From contig JACDQD010000102.1 in the NCBI GenBank assembly GCA_019843655.1, forward strand, positions 6,085,501-6,149,500: 64,000 nt of DNA. Direction: 5' to 3'. Shown piece after piece: positions 51,606 to 62,471 of this stretch; the first letter of the stretch is position 1, and each line of letters opens with the position of its first letter. The translations under genes and the position numbers were made by a program. This stretch comes from Lethocerus indicus. Taxonomy: Eukaryota > Arthropoda > Insecta > Hemiptera > Belostomatidae. Below the pieces are notes generated by a model. That model did no database searches and had not been told where the DNA came from. It worked only from the letters and a program-made list of their open reading frames with translations.

Positions 51606-54600
51606 AACAGCTTCCCATCAAAGTTCAAATGCACAGTATATTCTACAGGAAATAAGAAAACATTTATCTTTCTGTGTTTTATGTTTAAAAATATGGTTGT
51701 AAGAAAAAAATATAAATGATCGTTTCCACCATTATATTCACTGTAAAATAATGTTGGTGGCAGTAAATGTTTATTGCCACTCGCTTTGAAGTGTAAGTTA
51801 TAGTTAACAAGAGATTTATATTAATGTTCCTTCAACTCATACTGTGACACTAAGTATCAGGCATGCTACTACTGACCAGTATACATATATTGTGTAGGCT
51901 GCTTCAGAAACAAAAGATAATTACACACTCCCACTTGCGCCTGTCGCAGAGGGTAAATGATTTACGATATAATGTTTACTTATCCTCATTCAAACGGTTT
52001 ATTACTTTATTTCGTTCTATTAAACTCGGCAGAAACAGAATGAGAATCGTGGGAAACAGAAAATGAATGGAGACCTAAAGCAACTCGTGTGGGGCGAAAT
52101 CCGGGCCCTTTGTAATCGTGCGACTAGTTCCACGCTAAACCCCCCACTGCTGAATCAACCCCTCAACGCCCTGTATATAAAATACACGTGCACGGTAACA
52201 ATGCAGTCTCCCTACAAATGGAAGGAATAATTTATATCAAACAGCGACACTCTACTGCCAATCAACTGCAGGTACCAAGTCAAAACCCGATTTCGACGAC
52301 GGGAGATAAACGGTTGCTACAATCGATGCCCACCAATAGTAGTCTGTTTTATTTCAATTGTGACCACAATACGAAGAATCTATCTTGCTTGATCATGGGA
52401 GATATCCCACGTAATTTTTACTACACCGGATGCAGGCAGCATTGCCTCATCGATTCAGTAACAATAAAGAGTTCTAAAAAGACACGCAACTTGCCTTCTG
52501 GCATATAAATCTCAGATGTACCGAACTTGGTGCGTCAATAATCACTACCGAAATGCGTGGAGGGGCCGGGACAATAAGCCTTCCTTCCGTTCACAAATGA
52601 CAAATATAACATCGAATGATCCCTACCGCAATTGGGATTCTTTTGCTTGAACGGCCGGCTCAAAAAAGTTTTTGAAACCTTCCTCCTCCCATTCGCCCTT
52701 CTCTATAACCGGAAAGGTGCTTTCTTTTGGCTTCACCTGTACATTTGACCTGCCGGCTCTTTCTTCCTACTGTTTTCTATACCTAGATACTCTTTTCTCT
52801 AGGCATAGTTCAGAGTTTGAATAAAAATGTCCCATTTCAGAAAAAGGTCATGGGAAAAGGGAAACACTGCGTCTCTTGACTCTCGACAATAACCTGTAAT
52901 TCTATACTCAATAAAAGGGAAATATTTCAGATTTAATCGTAAAACCATCCTGTTTGTCGGAGTGAATATCAATATTTACTAAGTATAATTTATTCGATTT
53001 AAACAATTATAACTTGGGAAGTTAGGTAAAGCAATGCGGGAGGTAAAGGGCTACCCCTGCCGAACGGTAAACCCGCGCACTGTATAGTTAATTAACATAC
53101 AGGTAGGCGCGACGAGTAGGAAACTCTGACCGGATGTAGGCCTTTACGGCACTAATGGAGCTTTAAAACGCACTTCCGGCTACAGGGCGGCTTTATCTCC
53201 GATCTAGGAGCGAGGGCTGTAGGCCCGAGTGCCTGGTACCTGTTCGAACGGCCTACGCCGAAATATAAGTACCACCAGACTTCGGCTCGTAACTGCCGCA
53301 GTCGAAAGTCTTCAGGTAAGTCATTACAACAGTGTCCCTTACCCACCCTTCTGCTAATCTAGTTACGCTCACGATTTTAACAATTGCCTACCTCGGACTC
53401 GTGAAAAATATTCTAATTCTATTATTCAATCTGCAAAGTGTTACGCTATTTTTAATTAACACCAATAATATTAAATCTTGAGTCACTTGTCCACCAAGTA
53501 ACTATTGTGTTCGCATGAATACAGGATTATGTTACACGACTGCGTTATATTTATGTTTCCCAATCGAGGAACTCTTCCTCAACGCTTTTTTGTGCTGCGA
53601 TAAATTATTTGTAGTATGGAACGTGCATTCATCTATCATATCAAGTGTACACATTCATTTATGTCTGCGTGAACATGTGTGATGAATTGAAATCTACCTG
53701 TTAATGGTTGGACGGCTGTGTATATAAATTACATTTTAGTAAAGTTTATTCGGAGTTAAAAATTTTAAATCGGTAAATTACTGGAGACGAAATTTGCATA
53801 TATTCAAGTAGTGAGCGATAAAAGTAATTTCCGGAGGCTTCTTGGAGAAGCGGGAAGTTAAAAATTGGATTCGAATAATATTTTCTCGCGAAAATGTACC
53901 GGCAACCTAATTTGTGTCCCGTCCCAAGAACATTTCCTGCTGTCGTTAAAATTTGATCAGCGCTTTCAAATCAAAGATTTCTTATTTCCAAGTTATCCAA
54001 TCCGAATAAATGAGTCGGCTATGAAAACACAACGGTGTCTGTACTCAATATATCAGTGAGCGGAATCGGAGGGCCAATTTCTAAAAAAATACCAGGAAAA
54101 AATATCCCACTACGTGTGAATAAACGGCAAATAGTAGGACATCTACCCCCACGTTCCCCATATTGGAAAGGGACACGACACAGCCGATCATAAATCGTTG
54201 GCGTTCTGTACCCTTAATTTGAAGTCAATAATTTGCAACGACAGGGCAGGACCTAAATACCTAAGGACAGGTATAATACCTAATACTTGTCACCAGATAA
54301 ACTATGGTTACATTAAGCCCTTTACTATCATACTGCGTTTTGAATATGAGATATTTAAATACAATTTATGCGGAAAAATATAAATTATTATACTTATCCT
54401 TATACTTTTAAATCGATTTATTTTACAATCATATCATTGACCGTCCCAGTTTACTGTAATTTGTCGCTATGTAATAATTCGCGAGTCGCTGTCGCTGATA
54501 ATATCGAAGGCATTCCACACACAAACTTTGGTCGATTAACCAAAGAGGGAATGCGAAAGACATAAGGGAACGTACCGGCAGTCGAACGTACAAATATTTC

Positions 54601-54888
54601 AAGAACCGATAACGATAACCACCGATAACCACTTGGTTTTCGTATAAATAAAGCGTTACTTGCTCAAACCATCAGAACGCCTTAAATTATCAAATACGTA
54701 GATTTTCGGGATGCAACGTATACTTCTAAGGTATAATTAAATACCATGAAACTATCCTCGACCTAATCACTCGATATTAAACTCTAGGTTGAGCCCTAAA
54801 AGATTATATGTAATTTAGGTGTGTATTAAAAGAAAGTTACTACATAAAAATGTAATAATAAAGCACTGACTTATACAGAATTGTACTA
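51606..54888. other. non-coding: mixed, no gene seen
   Basis: GC-rich patches occur at 52560-52760 and 53040-53350. A 106-residue plus frame at 52188-52508 has no known motif. The remainder is AT-rich. Confidence 0.4.
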
Positions 54889-54904
54889 TTATATTACAAC
54901 ATAC

Positions 54905-55002
54905 ACTTCATATGAGTCAAACCAGTAGAAATCGGCCTCAGTTTGTTTGGCTCCATGTGAGAATGTTCCGGATGACAACAATAACAAGAAGAACACGACC
55001 AT
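54905..55002 (-). CDS. candidate signal-peptide exon (unsupported by neighbours)
   Basis: The minus-strand ATG at 55000-55002 opens a frame beginning MVVFFLLLLSSGTFSHGAKQ. This has the form of a secretory signal peptide: a long Val/Phe/Leu core and a polar c-region with plausible cleavage after SHG. It continues TEADFYWFDSYE. The frame then meets two overlapping donor-like sites, GAA|GTGTAT and GAAGT|GTATGT (exon end 54907 or 54905), before a stop at 54889. Codons look balanced and protein-like. Against it, the frame stays open upstream of the ATG, the opposite strand is also open, and no partner exon was found. If real, it would be the 5' coding exon of a secreted or membrane protein on the minus strand, distinct from the gene at 59.4 kb. 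Confidence 0.22.
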
Positions 55003-58000
55003 GGAATCGTTCGGTAAACATGATAACACTAGTCCGTTGCGAGGTAAATTAACACACAACAGTGTTCCTTCAATACCAAAGTTAAATAAACAAAGTTGTG
55101 GAAAAAACAAATCCCTAGTTTTAATGACTTGCGATTACTTGTTTTTAACTATTTTAATTAATCTGAACAACTTTATATTTTAATTCTTACACATTATGCT
55201 TGCATACACTTCCAGTGTCAGAAACTGTAGCTTTTTTCTTGTTTCTCGTTGTTGGACAACAACGTGCATTGTTCGGTTAGCATAGAATTAGTGTACGTGA
55301 GAATCGTTAAACGTATACAATCAACTGACTTACAAACTGGTAGTACGCTTGCCGGCCAAAAGTATATTCTTACTACATTCTGACCTAATTCTAGAATTGC
55401 CATTGTTTTCCACTTAATGATCAAGCTATCACAATATTCACAACTGACTACTATGTTAAACAGCAGGCAAAACGTTCATTGCAACAAAAAACGCAGGCTG
55501 CTGTAGGACTTTTTAAATTACTGGTCTTTTATTGAAAAATGTACGCATGCTAATATGGCCATGATGCGTACGTCAAGTTCAAGCAAATGTTGGTTCCTGT
55601 GTATACTACTGTACACAAAATAATATCTGTACAGAACAATAGTCCGAACAAAAGTTGTGCACCGTCTCATTTCTACAACGTTTGCTTGAACTATTCCCTC
55701 CTACTGACCAAAAAAAAAGAATTTCGATACAAATTTCTGATCAAGAATCTTCGATAAACCTGAATTGGTTACAGCAAAATGATCTTTTTCTCGTAAAAAA
55801 GAATTTACGCCAATTACAAACAAGGACCTGCAAATTATGAATTACATCCGAGGATTTAATAACCGATTATTTATATGTAAATCTGTTGTAAGTACAAATC
55901 AAGTTCTCCCTACTACAGTGAAATCGTTAGTCGCGACCTTCACCGAACGAAGAAACCTTCTTTAATTGTGATATATAAGTCGATATTCATAATCGACTTA
56001 ATGGACCAATTATGCCACCACCTGACTTTAGCGGGGAACTGCAAATAATTCTAATAAACATCGGGAGGTTTTTTAAGTCTTGTTTATCTCCAGGCAGGAG
56101 ACGAAGTTTCGAGTTCAGAATCGAGCTTTATAGCGACTACAAATGCCATTAATTTTAGATTACATAAAAAAAAGACAAAAACGTAGAAACAAGATGCAGT
56201 CATTCAAAGCTTCTCCACGCTTAGTAATAAGTGCTTTCGTTACAGGAAGCGGTCGGGAATATGGAAATTTCTCGCGCGTCTTTGCGCCAAAATCTTGAAA
56301 TTTGACTGTTAATCTAAATTACTAAAGTGTTTGTGATTTTCGACCGAAGAAAGTTCGGCCCCCGTTTCGTATTTTCCAAGATAAGAATAAAATGCCAATT
56401 GCATTATTCCAACAATAGATCTAATAATGATACGTCTGTGATCATGATTTACGTTATTTATTATTTTTGCAATCAGCATTTAGAACGAACTCCTCACTGT
56501 GGGAGTTGCCCTTCTGATACATTCAAAAGAATAATAATAATAATAAAGTGAACACATTGTGGACTGAAACATATGAAATATACATAAATAATGATGACCT
56601 TAAGAATGATTATCTCACAAACAATTATCTCTGTCAGATTATTAAAAATTAAACGCATGAGAAACAACTGTTTGATTGTCCGAAGAGTAACATTTTCGTC
56701 AAAAAGTAATCGTCCTAATAGTGAGCGTTCTGAAGCAGTAGAAAACCGATTAATTGAGAATTTGAAATTAACGATAGAAATATTTTGCTCGAATCCAATG
56801 GAAACATATTTTTCCCAACTTAGACGTTATCCTAATTTCGTTTGTCGTTAAAATGAATACTAATATCTGTGAAATATGTCTAATTCTCCTAGTAAGCCTT
56901 TCACACCGATTTTCCGGGGAAAGAAACTGATAATTCCGCAGTTCGAACTTCCTTATTTGAATGAGCTGTTCGCCATCGAAAGTAGCCTCGAAACATATCA
57001 CCTTGTCCTTATTTACCCCCTGCATCCTGCACTCGTGACACAAACAAGCATCACTGACAAAAATAAAGGTTGAACAACACTTATGAAAAATTCTCGATCC
57101 AGTAGCGGTTAAGTATAAAGTGTTTAAATATGATTAGACCAATAAACTGAACTGATAAAGAAAGTTGATTTTAGTTCATGATATAGGAAAATGGGACTAT
57201 ATCAATAAATGGAGGCAAATATTTACCTAACACTATAAGATTATTTTTTACAAACTACAAATTAACTCCCGATTTTTCTGGCTTACCCTGCTCTCTTATT
57301 AGGGCTTGCTGGCCATATTTCTCAAAGCAACATAGTCAATGTATTACGTTATAAAAACCAATTACCACGTTTAAAGAAAAGTAATTGTATTATTGCTTTC
57401 ATACACGATTCCTCTTAAACATCACGGTAACCCGTAGTAAATAAAACCGGTCTCTTTTCACCTACTCTCGCTTTCATTTTTTCACAGTAATTTGTGTAAA
57501 CAGATCTAAACTCCCCTACGAAACCGAAGTGCTAATCCTTTCCCTGTATTACCCTCACGAGATTCTGAGTAATGGTCTTTCCTAGCTAAAATATCTACAC
57601 AAGCAAACTCAAACCTTCAACATCTCGCAACAGATAATTGAAGATGTTATTGAAGATCAGTCAACAACTTCCAAAAGTATTTTAGCCGCCACAATAAGCT
57701 AAAAACGTCTTTCATTACATTGTTACATTTATATTTCTATGATTATACCTCATTTCTTCAATTCTTAATAATTACTGTAATTGACGAGTTGGTGCCGAAA
57801 GTAGATTTAAAACTATTCTATTAAAGAGCTGCAAGCGTAAAAATTATTGTTTTAAAACGAAAAATAATATTTATAATTTATATCTATCCGTTTCGTTGAG
57901 TTTATGTAATACACCCATCACAAACAAACGAGTGTCACTATTTCTACGCGAATGTATTTTTTCCGCCAGCAATTCCGCCCTACGCGGTATATCTGCAACC

Positions 58001-58240
58001 GACCACAAGGGTTCAACGACACTACCGAAGGAATCACAGAGAGCCGTTTTCGCAGATTCTGAGTATTCCTCCATTCATCGAACAACGTCCGACCTATAGA
58101 CACTCTTCGCGTCTATATTCTCAGTCCACAGCCTACGTCCTGCGTGCGTCTCCTTTTGACGGGATGCTATAGATCTGGTGAAGATCATTCCGGAAAAATG
58201 AAAACTATTTAAAGGGTAATAAAAAGGACCAAAGTCCTAA
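55003..58240. other. non-coding: AT-rich, no gene demonstrated
   Basis: A short (AAT)n repeat lies at 56530-56546. Overlapping unrecognised frames occur at 56591-57073 and 57871-58103. The latter includes a 67-codon minus frame with balanced composition. Confidence 0.4.
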
Positions 58241-59189
58241 ACGGTAAAAAATACTCGCTCTTATAGTCCTGTCACGACGAGCAACACTTACATTTTCCAG
58301 GGAAAGATCTTTCTGATCGGACGTACAAACGGCCAGTGACCGGTCCGCCGGATTTTGGGTATCCCCTCCGGTCGGAGACGATATATCCGTAAAGGTTGAT
58401 GTAGGACATTTTTTCAACTGGTCCTATATTTTTTGGCACCGAGGAACGAGCATTTCTTATCAGGAGAAAAGGCACCCCGACCGATAATGGCAAATTTATT
58501 TATTTCTGCCTCGATACCCTTTTAAAGCTACACACAACGATGGCCAGTCCCTGAAAAAATGTTTACGGGAATTCGAATGTTACGCAAATATTAGATTTAC
58601 GAGACCAAATTTGAAATCGCGAACGGAAGTATTATACTCCATAGAAGTGTGATTGAAAATTGCAGTTAACCCACCTTTGGTTGCCGTCGCGAGTAATGAA
58701 TGTGTACGAAAATAATCGCGGAAATATAAAACCCGACGTTTCGAATAGAGAACAGAAGAAGGGCGGCCATGATAGGTAAGTGCTTCGTTCCTGTCTTCTA
58801 CGACTCGGGTTTTATTTATTATTTAGGGGAAAAAAAGGTGGAAGAAAACGAGTCGATAACCGGTTCCCCCCGCTACCGCCCGCTCTGTTTACAAACGAGT
58901 ATCCGTCGGGTTTCCGTTAATTCCGTCAAAACGAGGAATACCGAGGAAGAGGTTCACGGTAGATAAATAAAAGAGTAATATCGAAAGCCGAGTGAATCGG
59001 CCGCCGCGAGAGGTTACGCCGCCACTGAGGTTGTTGACTCCCGGTAATGACATTGGATATTCGGACCGTTCCGCGAGCACCTCGCTCAACGCGGACGTGA
59101 GCTCCGACATTGACCGATGTTCTTCGAGAGTTGGGAGGATCGAGGGTGCCGACCCGTAGGTTTGAACGAAAAAAAATTAAAAGACTGAC
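58241..59189. other. CpG-rich DNA just downstream of the 59.4-kb exon (start of its intron)
   Basis: Immediately after the donor at 59188-59189 on the minus strand, two frames remain open in the CpG-rich island (about 58890-59160). One begins MSELTSALSEVLAERSEYP. No acceptor joins that frame to the exon without a stop. Another frame could join through CTCGAAG near 59127 but gives an Arg-rich sequence with no motif. Treated as intron. Confidence 0.4.
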
Positions 59190-59473
59190 CTGTCGGAGCT
59201 TTCGGAAGAGTCGTATCTGTCGGCGCATCTTTTCTTGCGGCAATTGTCCTCCTCGGAACTGACTGATTCCTCGTCCTCGTGAGCGGTACACCCCCGGGCG
59301 GCGGTCTTGGCCAGGCCCCCGGCCGCCCCCTCGGCGTCGAACAGGAAGAACTCCTTGAGAGCGGCGCACTCCCCGCCCACGCCCACCCCCAACAATATTT
59401 TATCTTCCGTCATCAGAGTCTCGTTTTCGACACGACCGAGGAGAGGCCGTTCGACACACACGCCTTCCGCCAT
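59190..59473 (-). CDS. probable first coding exon of an unidentified protein (Ser/Glu-rich, basic tail)
   Basis: The minus-strand ATG at 59471-59473 sits in CAAAATGG, an excellent arthropod start context. The frame stays open for 94 codons plus two bases to a good donor, GACAG|GTCAGT (GT at 59188-59189). Reading past the donor stops after about four codons, which supports splicing. The peptide starts MAEGVCVERPLLGR. It has a hydrophobic, Gly-rich middle (DKILLGVGVGG, then ALKEFFLFDAEG) and ends in an acidic/serine stretch followed by RKKRCADRYDSSESSD. There is no signal peptide or membrane segment. The KKR cluster flanked by Ser/Glu suggests a nuclear regulatory protein, but this is weak inference. 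A GTG 18 bp upstream is also in frame, but the ATG is preferred. No downstream exon was recognised, so the family is unknown. The exon lies in a CpG-rich island, unlike the neighbouring DUF2045 gene, and points the same way, about 2.4 kb downstream of that gene's stop. Confidence 0.6.
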
Positions 59474-59640
59474 TTTGCCCGACTCAGCCACAGAATCGTG
59501 ACGTCACTGGAGAGCCTTACATTTATACGACCCCCCACTTCTCGCCCTCCCCCACCACTCACACCGATCTCTTTCCCTCCCCTCTACCTATTTACAATTG
59601 CATTCGGAATTACATAATTTGTTTTAGGGGGTAATGGACT
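59474..59640 (-). promoter_or_regulatory. probable promoter / 5' UTR of the 59.4-kb exon, with CRE and TATA-like box
   Basis: Reading toward the ATG on the minus strand, a G/GA-rich stretch (about 59530-59600) is followed by TATAAAT at 59521-59527. A perfect 10-bp palindrome GTGACGTCAC (59499-59508) containing the consensus CRE TGACGTCA comes next, and the ATG is 26 bp further on. If the TATA-like box were used, the start site would fall near the CRE and leave a 5' UTR under 30 nt. More likely one of the two is not used, or transcription starts farther upstream. CREB/ATF bZIP binding to this motif is established; its use here is inference. Confidence 0.45.
59500..59507. promoter_or_regulatory. 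perfect CRE (TGACGTCA)
   Basis: This is an exact full-site CREB/ATF consensus inside a 10-bp palindrome, immediately 5' of a probable translation start. Confidence 0.55.
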
Positions 59641-60310
59641 CGTCTCGTGTCAGTGTGGCTCCTATTAGTGTACTCGTGTCTGCGTCTGTCCCAATAACCT
59701 TGACACCGCGCGCACTTCGTAAAAATAAAAGGTACGCCCGCGAAACATTACCATCACCCTATTACGAGTATCCAGGACTGCTTTGTATGAAAGATGTGAC
59801 TTGGAAACTAAACCATAACTTGACCTTGTTGTTTACTCGAAAATTTCAATCGATAGGTGACTAATTATGACGGTCTAGTGGTCGTTACATTACGTCCCCA
59901 CCAGAAGATCTCCAAAGTTCCTCTGTATAACATGAGCGTAAATTACCGTTTGCGACCGTTTAAAGTTACTCTAGGAAATGTGGAATAGTTAAAATACTCG
60001 TGTTTCGGAGATTTAGTTTTTAACGATTGAGGTCAACAAAGAATATGAACTATCTTCATTTCTAAACTAGTTAATATTAACATTGGGAACGAAAGTACTT
60101 GTAACAACTTCCCACATTTGGCATCTCGAAGGTACAGCACGAAATATAAAGCGAAACTAATACATAAATTGTATAATTGTTTTATTAGTTGGTACGATTC
60201 TTGTACGTGACGTCAGATAGTCTATCGATACGACCGTTGGGACCTAAATACATTGAAGGTTTACATTTCGCAATGATCCTTCGTTTTGAATATTGTGTAA
60301 TTCTGTCCAT

Positions 60311-60314
<4 letters not shown>
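59641..60314. other. intergenic spacer between the 59.4-kb exon and the DUF2045-like gene
   Basis: CpG is still present at normal density here, in contrast to the DNA beyond 60.66 kb. A 76-codon plus frame at 59634-59864 is unrecognised. Confidence 0.4.

Positions 60315-60352
<38 letters not shown>
60315..60352. repeat. (AT)n microsatellite
   Basis: About 18 perfect AT units in the spacer between the two minus-strand genes. Confidence 0.95.
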
Positions 60353-60354
<2 letters not shown>

Positions 60355-60707
60355 CTAGGCAGTCTGGTAAAAGTCTTGGAAAAAGTTCACATGAGTTCCT
60401 CCAGACGAAAGCTTAAGATGAGCCTTGTAAATATTTAATAGGAGCACCTTGTGTTTATACAGTAATAAAATAAAACATACCTCTTTGTCTGGTCGATTCG
60501 AACGAATGTGATGTTTTCCCGGTTTCTTAAAATCACAAATTATAAAACACCAGCGATGAGTACCCGCAAGCACCACTAACTTTTAGAAAACAGTCTGACC
60601 AATATCCGTAAAATGTCTTTTCTACAGCTCCATTAATACAATAATATAAAACTACATTAGACTTAAAATTATAAAATAAAACTGTGCGAAGTATGAAAAT
60701 AAAACAC

Positions 60708-60713
60708 TTTATT
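60708..60713 (-). terminator. candidate poly(A) signal AATAAA (distal)
   Basis: This is the second exact AATAAA on the minus strand. It lies within about 50 bp of the point where the CpG-depleted, AT-rich domain ends. That coincidence makes it a good candidate for the real 3' end of the DUF2045-like transcript. Confidence 0.4.
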
Positions 60714-60913
60714 TAGCATGAATACACAAGTGATGACTGATAAATGAAACTAAAGGATATTGATTATCTTCATGCATAAAATGTATAATAAATTATACAT
60801 GCAATCCTTAATTTGTTCTTACCATTTTAATTGAAATATTTATATTATGTTTTTAAATGAAACAATAATATTTGACATATATTAGTTATGCGAAAATGTT
60901 TCGAATAATTCAT

Positions 60914-60919
60914 TTTATT
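60914..60919 (-). terminator. candidate poly(A) signal AATAAA (proximal)
   Basis: This is the first exact AATAAA (TTTATT on the plus strand) seen downstream of the stop at 61865 when reading the minus strand. The surroundings are A/T-rich. It is a hexamer match only. Confidence 0.4.
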
Positions 60920-61659
60920 TTAATTTATATACTTGGCCTGGCAAAACATACTTCCTATTTGACACAAGCAGATTGTAACGATTATAAAACTCATAAAGGT
61001 CCAATTGTAGTCTATTAAATAAGGTTCTAGGGAAATATTGTAGGGTCTAAGTATTTATATGTAAGGAAATGAACACAAATTATACATTTCTCACTGAACC
61101 TATCAGGAAGAAGAATATGCAGACAACACATTAAAAATTTTAATTGAAGTTGTTGGTTCCGGACAGAGATTCAAGATAGAGGAGGGCTAAGATTTAAAAA
61201 CATTTGTTTTTATAGAGGAAAAAGCACTGAAAAGCTTCTGTATAATCTCAATAGGTGTGGAGCTTATACTGGTGAAATGATGCCTCAAATAGTTATTATC
61301 CACATCAAATTTTGATATAGCCTGAACTAATAGTAATGTAATTGTGTTAACTGAAATTATAACTAATTATATCAACTTTCTTTAATTGTACACACATGTA
61401 GACATATATTAATATAAAATATTTTCAAAAAGTAGGGAGAATAAAACAATGCTCTACAAAAAAATGACGTATAATTGTGACACCACTTTAAATTCTATAT
61501 GTACAATGCATATATACATAAAAATAATAAATTTTTGAAGTATACAAGTATTTTGAAATACATATCACAAAACTATATAAAAAATGACTACTAAATAAAT
61601 GGTAACTAACAAAATATAAAAAAATTCAAGTCTTAAATACATAATTTTTATATAATTCA

Positions 61660-61700
61660 CATACACACATACACACACACACACACACACAAACACACAT
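61660..61700. repeat. (CA)n microsatellite in the probable 3' UTR
   Basis: An interrupted CA/TG repeat, read as (UG)n in the DUF2045-like transcript if the UTR extends this far. Confidence 0.9.
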
Positions 61701-61864
61701 ATAAATGTTTATCATTCTTTTCAGCTGCAGGTTAATTCTTTATCTAAGGCAGTTATTTTTGAATACTTAATTGTAATAAAAAATTGAATGAAATTACATT
61801 TATATGAAATTGACAAAAATATTACAGGTACAAACTTCTGGAAAACACCAAGTAAGAAATAATA

Positions 61865-62391
61865 TCAAAAAGTTAGTATAGGCTCCTCCCTTGTATCGAG
61901 CAGATCTGAAACATATTTCATTAATCAGTAAAACTTGGGTCCTTGCAACTGTAACCCCTACTTAAGTATATTTATTAATAAACTATAATAAATCATGTCA
62001 ATTTATAAACTGTTTTACAATATTCAGATTCTCTCTTTTAGTTTGTTTTTTACAACAAAAGAAAACTTTAGGTTTCTTAAAACCCATCAATCACAACTAT
62101 ACCAGAACTATAAAATTATTAAGTAAGAGTTTATGGCTGACTATAAATAAATAATACGAATAGGAAGGATAAGTCCTAACCTCTGACTATGTAACAAAAT
62201 ATTTTTCACTTACTAGCATTGCATCTAAAATACAATGATACCTTTTGTAATACTCCACCATGGTAAAGTGATGTATGTGAGGAATGCATTTAGTGGCACA
62301 CATTGAGCTCGTTTGTTTTCCTTCCACATATGAAATGTTTGAGTGAAACCTCGCATAGTCCATAATGGATTAATAGCACCATCATCGAGTT
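61865..62391 (-). CDS. DUF2045 / KIAA0930-like protein, last two coding exons (5' part outside window)
   Basis: Two minus-strand exons: 62242-62391 (150 bp) and 61865-61905 (41 bp, ending in TGA). The first is entered through TTTATAG at 62392-62393 and left through AAAAG|GTATC. The second is entered through TTTCAG at 61906-61907. Reading continues across the intron (phase 1), giving about 62 C-terminal residues that end in ITLPWWSITKDLLDTREEPI-LTF. From memory, human KIAA0930 ends [26 protein letters not shown]. The shared pattern LTY-[VI]-TLP-(3)-I-(2)-D-[IL]-L-(2)-R-(2)-PIL at the extreme C-terminus is the basis of the call. DUF2045 proteins are conserved in animals and have no established biochemical function. 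Exon 62242-62391 begins with two bases completing a split codon, so at least one more exon lies upstream, probably beyond 64000. The codons are AT-rich. The splice structure is directly visible; the family assignment relies on recalled homology. Confidence 0.8.
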
Positions 62392-62417
62392 CTATAAATA
62401 AAATATTAATAAAATCA

Positions 62418-62421
<4 letters not shown>

Positions 62422-62469
<48 letters not shown>
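62422..62469. repeat. (AT)n microsatellite next to a splice acceptor
   Basis: About 24 AT units, ending about 30 bp upstream (minus strand) of the 3' splice site at 62392-62393, which is the usual branch-point zone. Confidence 0.95.

Positions 62470-62471
<2 letters not shown>

Larger units (their letters stand above)
60914..61864 (-). other. probable 3' UTR of the DUF2045-like gene
   Basis: This very AT-rich, CpG-poor sequence follows the TGA stop on the minus strand. It has no long open frame. It contains a CA/TG microsatellite at 61660-61700, which would be transcribed as (UG)n. The first canonical AATAAA found on the minus strand is at 60914-60919, giving a 3' UTR of about 0.95 kb. The low-CpG character continues left to about 60660, so the longer form ending near 60708 is also plausible. 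No transcript evidence is available. Confidence 0.5.

Noticed and set aside
58889..59369. 147- and 73-residue minus frames overlapping and following the 59.4-kb exon
   Set aside because: The 147-residue frame is a shadow of the exon in another register (Arg/Gly-rich). The 73-residue frame cannot be joined to the exon without a stop.
59634..59864. 76-residue plus frame pointing away from the 59.4-kb exon, as a divergent gene
   Set aside because: No motif, no splice sites of note and no promoter features; length is within chance.
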